DNA of 10,326 nt from Alphaproteobacteria bacterium (GTDB lineage: Bacteria > Pseudomonadota > Alphaproteobacteria > Rhodobacterales > Rhodobacteraceae), in assembly GCA_024279075.1 (NCBI GenBank), contig JAJRRX010000387.1, positions 1-10,326 on the forward strand, given 5' to 3'. Of this stretch, positions 6,907-10,326 are shown piece by piece. How positions within the stretch are numbered: the stretch's first letter is position 1; every line of letters begins with the position of its first letter. The notes below the pieces were generated by a model. It was not told the origin of the DNA. It ran no database searches and was given only the letters and a program-made list of their open reading frames with translations. The position numbers were made by a program, and so were the translations under genes.

Positions 6907-7878
6907 TTATTCACAAGCGTAGGAAACGCCATTTGCCGCGTCGATCTTGCGGATAACGTCCCAGAACTCCTGATACGTCATCTCAAGGAACTGGCCCTCA
7001 TTGGACTTTTCAAACTCGCGCTGGAGCGAGCTGCCTTCCCAGTCAAAGCTGAAGAACGCATCGCGGATTTGCGCGGTCAATTCAGGGTCCAGATCATGTG
7101 CAACGCCAAAGCCCGTTGTCGGGAAGGTTTGCGACTTGTAGATCGAAACCACCTGATCCGCCTCAATCACGCCACGGGAAACCATGCGCGAAAGCACCGA
7201 GTTAGCGATAGACGCTGCTGGATAGTCGTGGTTAGCCACACCAAGGATCGAGTTGTCGTGCTTGCCCGAGAACACCGCCTCAAAGTCGCGGTCTGGCAGC
7301 ATGTCAAAGTCAGACGCCAAAATGGCGGATGGTGCTTTGAAGCCGGAGTTCGATGTCGGCGAGGTAAAGGCCAGCTGGCCACCACGGATATCTTCAACTT
7401 CCTCGATGCCAGAGCCAGGATAGGTGAGAATTTCCATCTCATAGCCGAAGTTGCCGTCCAGCGAGGCCATAATGGTAAACGGGTTGAAGCCCGCACAATT
7501 CACAGCCAGCGGGTTGGAGCCGGTGTTAAAGCCCGCAATATGCAAGCGGCCCGAACGCATGGCCTCAATCTGGGCAGCGTTGGACTGCACAGGGAAGAAC
7601 ACAACATTCTTGCCGGTTTTCTCTTCCAGATATGTCAGAAAGTCAGACCATGCTTCTTCATAAACCGCTGGGTCTTCTACCGGTGTATAGGCAAAGATCA
7701 GCGTGTCTGGGTTTTTCCAGTCCGCTGGGTCTGTTGGGGTGTCGGCGAGCAGGTCGCCGTCACGGTCGCAATATTTTGGGTCAAGGTCGCCACGCGGGCA
7801 ATCTTCTTGGGCAAAAGCGGCCCCACCCATGCTCAAAAGCAAAGCAACGGTTGCGGCACCTAGTAGTTTCGTTTTCAT
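6907..7878 (-). CDS. phnD: Phosphate/phosphite/phosphonate ABC transporter substrate-binding protein
   Basis: This periplasmic receptor delivers its ligand to the PhnC/PhnE1/PhnE2 importer. The 323-residue precursor begins with a Sec signal peptide MKTKLLGAATVALLLSMGGA-AFA, probably cut before Gln24. The mature protein shows PhnD-family landmarks: TLIFAYTPVEDPAVYE (from residue 59), FFPVQSNAAQIEAMRSGRLH, AGFNTGSNP (115-123) and the oxyanion-binding segment FTSPTSNSGFKAP (171-183), followed by the second lobe. Before the first lobe is an extra Cys-containing stretch with D38-x-D40-x-D42-x3-D46 (CDRDGDLLADTP), which looks like a calcium-binding loop. Four cysteines (27, 37, 128, 322) could form periplasmic disulfides. 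The start has GGAGG eight bases upstream, inside a perfect hairpin. Ligand could be phosphonate, phosphite or phosphate; no catabolic gene in the window decides this. Confidence 0.92.
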   Translation of the reverse strand: MKTKLLGAATVALLLSMGGAAFAQEDCPRGDLDPKYCDRDGDLLADTPTDPADWKNPDTLIFAYTPVEDPAVYEEAWSDFLTYLEEKTGKNVVFFPVQSNAAQIEAMRSGRLHIAGFNTGSNPLAVNCAGFNPFTIMASLDGNFGYEMEILTYPGSGIEEVEDIRGGQLAFTSPTSNSGFKAPSAILASDFDMLPDRDFEAVFSGKHDNSILGVANHDYPAASIANSVLSRMVSRGVIEADQVVSIYKSQTFPTTGFGVAHDLDPELTAQIRDAFFSFDWEGSSLQREFEKSNEGQFLEMTYQEFWDVIRKIDAANGVSYACE

Positions 7879-7881
7879 AAT

Positions 7882-7912
7882 ATTCCTCCACTGTTTATTT
7901 TTGTGGAGGAAT
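7882..7912 (-). promoter_or_regulatory. Hairpin enclosing the phnD ribosome binding site
   Basis: On the mRNA, ATTCCTCCAC (7912-7903) pairs perfectly over 10 bp with GTGGAGGAAT (7891-7882) around an 11-nt A-rich loop (AAAAATAAACA). The 3' arm contains the GGAGG Shine-Dalgarno and ends three bases before the ATG. The 5' arm contains CCTCC, the same core as the 16S anti-Shine-Dalgarno. Folded, the site should be hidden from ribosomes. As DNA, the arms lie 21 bp centre to centre, so a dimeric protein operator is an alternative reading. Confidence 0.6.
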
Positions 7913-8005
7913 TAGAGGTCAGATTGTCGCACAAAGCAACTGCCAATATTTACGAATATGCCCCGTTAACAGGTATTAGTGTTGCAAATATTACAATGCG
8001 AAGTC

Positions 8006-8036
8006 CGCCCACGCGTGAATTCGCACTTTGCGGGCG
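8006..8036 (-). other. Imperfect stem-loop in the phnD upstream region
   Basis: CGCCC (8006-8010) pairs with GGGCG (8032-8036), enclosing GC/GC (8013-8014 with 8030-8031) and GTG/CAC (8015-8017 with 8024-8026), with small bulges. It lies about 70 nt past the stop of the periplasmic-protein gene and 130 nt before phnD, on the same transcribed strand. It lacks a T-run, so it is at best a weak terminator or a 3' processing stop. Confidence 0.3.
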
Positions 8037-8106
8037 TCCGGAATGATTCGCCCAAGCTTCTGATTACAGCGTAAAAACACAAGCATTGAAGTTACCAGTT
8101 TACACC

Positions 8107-8721
8107 CTAGCGAAACCGAATGGAATTCAGCGCTTGGGCGGCCTCAAACTCAAGGATATCGGTAATTACCGCCATTTCGTTGTTTTTCACCACCGTGTGC
8201 ATGGTCACCAGCAAACCGTTTACGCTGTTAGGGTCCGGGATGACAACCGCCCTGAAAATAATCAGCCCGTTATCGCCGCCATCATATTTAGCAACCACTT
8301 CTGCCGCCGTATAAGGCCCCATTTCAAACTGCTGAATGATAAGCACTTCCGAGCGCTCAAGATCAGGGATCGAGGTTTCAAGCGCTTGTTGCAATAGTCC
8401 GCGCGCGGCTTGGATACGCTCCTCAATCGGGGCCATATCTATGGTTAGCGGTATCATCTGGATATTTGAGCGTACTTGGTCCTCTGCTGTGGTAAACGTG
8501 ACCTTCAATATGCCTGTGCCCCCGGGCGCTGGCTTATAATATACGTTTTGCCCCTCAATAAGCGGTATGGTTATTTCAAACGGCAAGGGCACGTCTACGC
8601 CATATTGCTCAGCGAAACGCGCGTCTACAACGATCTGGTTGCCCGCAGGTTCTTGGGCAAAAACGGGGGCAGCCGCGATGGACAATGTAGCCAATACTAC
8701 GGCACTTAATAAAGTTTTCAT
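8107..8721 (-). CDS. Periplasmic protein of unknown function
   Basis: I do not recognise this 204-residue protein. It begins with a clear Sec signal peptide, MKTLLSAVVLATLSIAAAPV-FA, cut before QEPAGNQ. There are no cysteines in the mature part and no lipobox, so it should be soluble in the periplasm. The mature chain alternates likely beta strands (QIVVDARFAEQYGVDVPLPF, GILKVTFTTAEDQV, GLIIFRAVVIPDP, LLVTMHTVV) with one amphipathic helix near the middle (APIEERIQAARGLLQQALE). The start has AGGAGA six bases upstream. It lies 49 nt after the EamA gene and 228 nt before phnD on the same strand, so it could belong to either unit or stand alone. Its neighbourhood gives no firm clue to function. 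Confidence 0.8.
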   Translation of the reverse strand: MKTLLSAVVLATLSIAAAPVFAQEPAGNQIVVDARFAEQYGVDVPLPFEITIPLIEGQNVYYKPAPGGTGILKVTFTTAEDQVRSNIQMIPLTIDMAPIEERIQAARGLLQQALETSIPDLERSEVLIIQQFEMGPYTAAEVVAKYDGGDNGLIIFRAVVIPDPNSVNGLLVTMHTVVKNNEMAVITDILEFEAAQALNSIRFR

Positions 8722-8724
8722 AAA

Positions 8725-8739
8725 ATATCTCCTAGATAT
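8725..8739 (-). promoter_or_regulatory. Small inverted repeat over a ribosome binding site
   Basis: On the mRNA, ATATCT-AGG-AGATAT is a 6-bp perfect inverted repeat with a 3-nt loop, and it contains the AGGAGA Shine-Dalgarno of the periplasmic protein ending at 8107. The stem is AU-rich and the loop tight, so it would be only marginally stable. It is listed because a much stronger version is found at phnD. Confidence 0.25.
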
Positions 8740-8770
8740 GCCTTAGCTTACGCATAGGCGCGACCCAAGG

Positions 8771-9634
8771 TCAATTTGATTTGGAATATTGCACGGCGAT
8801 AATGCCCAGCGTTATAACCAAAACGCCAACAACATCTTGTAAGCTGATGGACTCACCAACCACCACCGCCGCGATAGCAACCCCGAGAAACGGATTGAGA
8901 AAGTGGTAGCTTGCTGCGCGAATGGCCCCTATGCGCTGCACCAGCGTGAACCATACCAAGGTGGCCAGCACGCCGGGCACAAGGGTTGTGTAAATAAACG
9001 CTACAACCAGCTGCCAGCTCCAAATAACATGCCAAGATTCAAACGCCAGCGAGGCCGGAAACAGCGCCGCACTTGCCACCAGCATTTGCAAGCCAACCAC
9101 CATTAGCACATTGCCCGAGCTTGTGGCCCCGCGCACCAATAGCGTGGCAAGGCCAAGCGCGCCCACCCCGAGAAAGGCCAGCAGCACGCCGGTAATATCC
9201 GCCCCGCCCGACAGCCGAGACCACATGATGATGAGCACACCCGCCAAGCCCGCAAACAGGCCAACTACCCCGAGCTTGGGCAAGCGTTCCTTGAAAAACA
9301 ACCAGCTTAGCAGGGCCACCAGCAGCGGCAGCATACTGGCAATAATAGCCGCCAGCCCCGCCTCTATCCACTGCATCGCTACAAAATTTGCCCCGAGATA
9401 CACTCCGTTTTGCAACAGGCCAAACAGCACCACCGCGCCCCATTGCCTCCGGCTAAGGGCTATCCGCTGCCCCAGTATTTTAGCAATCGCCACGGCCAGT
9501 AGGCCCGAGATCAGAAACCGCACAGAAAGCAACAGCAGCGGCGACATATAGGCGACCGCAATGCGGGCAGATGTAAAAGCACTGCTCCACATTACCACAA
9601 ATGATAGGCCCAGAAAAAGCGCGCGTATATCCAT
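8771..9634 (-). CDS. DMT superfamily transporter, EamA domain
   Basis: This inner-membrane protein of 287 residues has about ten hydrophobic segments arranged as two EamA repeats (roughly residues 5-137 and 148-282), the usual length and layout for the drug/metabolite transporter family. Repeat one starts with LGLSFVVMWSSAFTSARIAV and contains GLAAIIASMLPLLVALLSWL followed by FKERLP. Repeat two ends with HFLNPFLGVAIAAVVVGE, the conserved second-repeat hallmark. Such proteins usually export amino acids, nucleosides or other small metabolites; the substrate cannot be read from sequence. The ATG has GGAGA five to six bases ahead. It begins 24 nt after the small DUF6500-like gene, so the two are probably cotranscribed. 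Confidence 0.9.
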   Translation of the reverse strand: MDIRALFLGLSFVVMWSSAFTSARIAVAYMSPLLLLSVRFLISGLLAVAIAKILGQRIALSRRQWGAVVLFGLLQNGVYLGANFVAMQWIEAGLAAIIASMLPLLVALLSWLFFKERLPKLGVVGLFAGLAGVLIIMWSRLSGGADITGVLLAFLGVGALGLATLLVRGATSSGNVLMVVGLQMLVASAALFPASLAFESWHVIWSWQLVVAFIYTTLVPGVLATLVWFTLVQRIGAIRAASYHFLNPFLGVAIAAVVVGESISLQDVVGVLVITLGIIAVQYSKSN

Positions 9635-9658
9635 GAGGGTCTCCAGTGATATTAAGAA

Positions 9659-9874
9659 TTAGAGCGCTTGCAGTAAGTGCTTTATTTTCGCGGCTTTCTC
9701 GAAGTGATCAAGCTTGTGATCCTGTATCCACCAGGTTGCGGCTTCCATCAGAAGCGCGGGGTCATCGTTTTTGTTTTTGAAAAATGCATAGAAAGACAGC
9801 CCAACACCCTCGCCTTTGGTGCGCATTTTTTCATCACAAATTTGAATGGCTTTGTGTGCCAAAGATTTTCGCAT
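9659..9874 (-). CDS. Small conserved protein, DUF6500-like
   Basis: The 71-residue soluble protein starts MRKSLAHKAIQICDEKM and contains the striking segments KGEGVGLSFYAFFKNKNDDP and LLMEAATWWIQDHKLDHFEK. From memory these match the small family annotated as DUF6500 in marine proteobacteria; no domain search was possible and no function is known to me. The frame extends eight codons further to a TTG at 9898, but that codon lies in the T-run of the upstream terminator, so the ATG at 9874 is preferred. Only a weak GGTTGGA precedes it. Because a strong terminator lies just upstream, this gene needs its own promoter or read-through. It is followed after 24 nt by the EamA gene. Confidence 0.8.
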   Translation of the reverse strand: MRKSLAHKAIQICDEKMRTKGEGVGLSFYAFFKNKNDDPALLMEAATWWIQDHKLDHFEKAAKIKHLLQAL

Positions 9875-9896
9875 GTTGTCCAACCTATGGATTGCC

Positions 9897-9926
9897 AAAA
9901 AAAACGGGCCGCCGTAAGGCAGCCCG
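9897..9926 (-). terminator. Intrinsic terminator of the HU gene
   Basis: On the minus strand, CGGGCTGCC-TTAC-GGCGGCCCG forms a 9-bp stem with one G-U pair and a 4-nt loop, followed at once by eight T residues (9904-9897). It starts 24 nt after the HU stop codon and is a textbook Rho-independent terminator. Confidence 0.92.
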
Positions 9927-9949
9927 CTTAAAAACTTATGCCAAACAGC

Positions 9950-10240
9950 TTAGCTGTTAATCAGGTCTTTAAGTGCTTTTGCGATGGTCACTTTGGCCAC
10001 GCGGTCTGCACCCTTTTTCATTTGCTCGCCGGTGGCGGGGTTGCGCACCATGCGCTCTGGGCGGTCACGGCATACAAATTTGCCAAGGCCGGGCAGCGTC
10101 ACAGCGCCACCGTCTTGCAGCTCGGCGGTTACGATTTTTTCAATCGCTTCCAGTGCGGCTTTGGCGCCATTTTTATCGGTGCTCATTTCTTCGGAAAGAG
10201 CAGTGATCAGCTGCGCTTTGGTCATAGCTTTCTTTGTCAT
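9950..10240 (-). CDS. HU-family DNA-binding protein
   Basis: HU is a small nucleoid protein that binds and bends DNA as a dimer. The 96-residue product has the standard layout: N-terminal helices TKAQLITALSEEM and AALEAIEKIVTAEL, the turn GGAVTLPGLGKFVCRDRPER, and the flexible DNA-binding arm with RNPATGEQM, where Pro68 is the residue that intercalates into DNA. It ends with the helix AKALKDLINS. The N-terminus is a few residues longer than typical HU; an internal ATG at residue 6 is an alternative, but GGGGGA five bases before the first ATG supports the longer form. Cys57 in the beta sheet is unusual for HU. The gene ends at its own terminator and is probably monocistronic. Confidence 0.95.
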   Translation of the reverse strand: MTKKAMTKAQLITALSEEMSTDKNGAKAALEAIEKIVTAELQDGGAVTLPGLGKFVCRDRPERMVRNPATGEQMKKGADRVAKVTIAKALKDLINS

Positions 10241-10272
10241 GGTTGTCCCCCATTAAGACGTTGGTTTGTTTT

Positions 10273-10297
10273 TTGAACCGGCCGAACGGCCTTTCAA
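10273..10297 (-). promoter_or_regulatory. Inverted repeat upstream of the HU gene
   Basis: TTGAA (10273-10277) and TTCAA (10293-10297) flank GGCCG-AA-CGGCC (10280-10291), making a stem with a small 2x1 internal loop. It lies about 33 nt upstream of the HU start. On the HU strand it is followed by A-rich sequence, not T, so it is not a terminator. It may be an operator or 5' leader structure. Confidence 0.3.
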
Positions 10298-10326
10298 GCA
10301 AGACTAAATCCGGTTTCCGGCCAAAA

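Noticed and set aside
7069..7863. Long plus-strand open frame opposite phnD
   Set aside because: It mirrors the codon pattern of phnD, has no recognisable domain and no good ribosome binding site.
7946..7959. ATATT-tacg-AATAT inverted repeat as a phnD operator
   Set aside because: Five-bp arms in AT-rich sequence are expected by chance; no family consensus recognised.
7879..8106. Pho box upstream of phnD
   Set aside because: Searched both strands for two CTGTCAT-like repeats 11 bp apart; only isolated GTCA and TTAC fragments at the wrong spacing (8 bp) were found.
1..10326. tRNA genes, CRISPR arrays, insertion sequences, attachment sites
   Set aside because: No cloverleaf, regularly spaced direct repeat, transposase frame or terminal inverted repeat was found by reading both strands.

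Overview
The window looks like chromosomal DNA from an alphaproteobacterium, most likely a marine Rhodobacterales (Roseobacter-group) organism. The reasons are moderate to high GC coding sequence, small conserved proteins that resemble roseobacter families, a 6S RNA-like gene directly upstream of 5-formyltetrahydrofolate cyclo-ligase, and a phnDCEE transporter followed by a TIGR01459-type HAD protein. The taxonomic call is inference from gene content; no rRNA or marker gene is present.

Layout. Positions 1-58 hold the last codons of a plus-strand gene. A 62-residue plus-strand protein (86-274) follows and ends tail to tail on a large minus-strand glycosyltransferase (271-2535), the two stop codons sharing a CTAG. 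A short divergent region carries a 12-bp palindrome and a promoter. That promoter drives a structured RNA at about 2634-2798, which I call 6S RNA, followed by the 5-FCL gene (2817-3383). An AT-rich convergent spacer (3384-3523) separates this from the main operon.

The main operon is on the minus strand and reads phnD (7878-6907), phnC (6842-6051), phnE1 (6054-5242), phnE2 (5242-4427) and a HAD-superfamily IIA protein (4417-3524). phnC/phnE1 and phnE1/phnE2 overlap, and the HAD gene starts 9 nt after phnE2. Together they encode a complete periplasmic-binding-protein ABC importer of the phosphate/phosphite/phosphonate class plus a possible cytoplasmic accessory enzyme. No C-P lyase, phosphonatase or phosphite dehydrogenase gene is in the window, so the substrate is open. 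Two RNA-level structures stand out: a perfect 10-bp hairpin that buries the phnD Shine-Dalgarno, and a perfect 10-bp hairpin between phnD and phnC.

Right of the operon, also on the minus strand, are a periplasmic protein of unknown function (8721-8107), a DMT/EamA transporter (9634-8771), a small DUF6500-like protein (9874-9659), a clear intrinsic terminator (9897-9926) and an HU-family DNA-binding protein (10240-9950). No tRNA, rRNA, mobile element or CRISPR array was seen. No gene-free stretch exceeds 300 bases.
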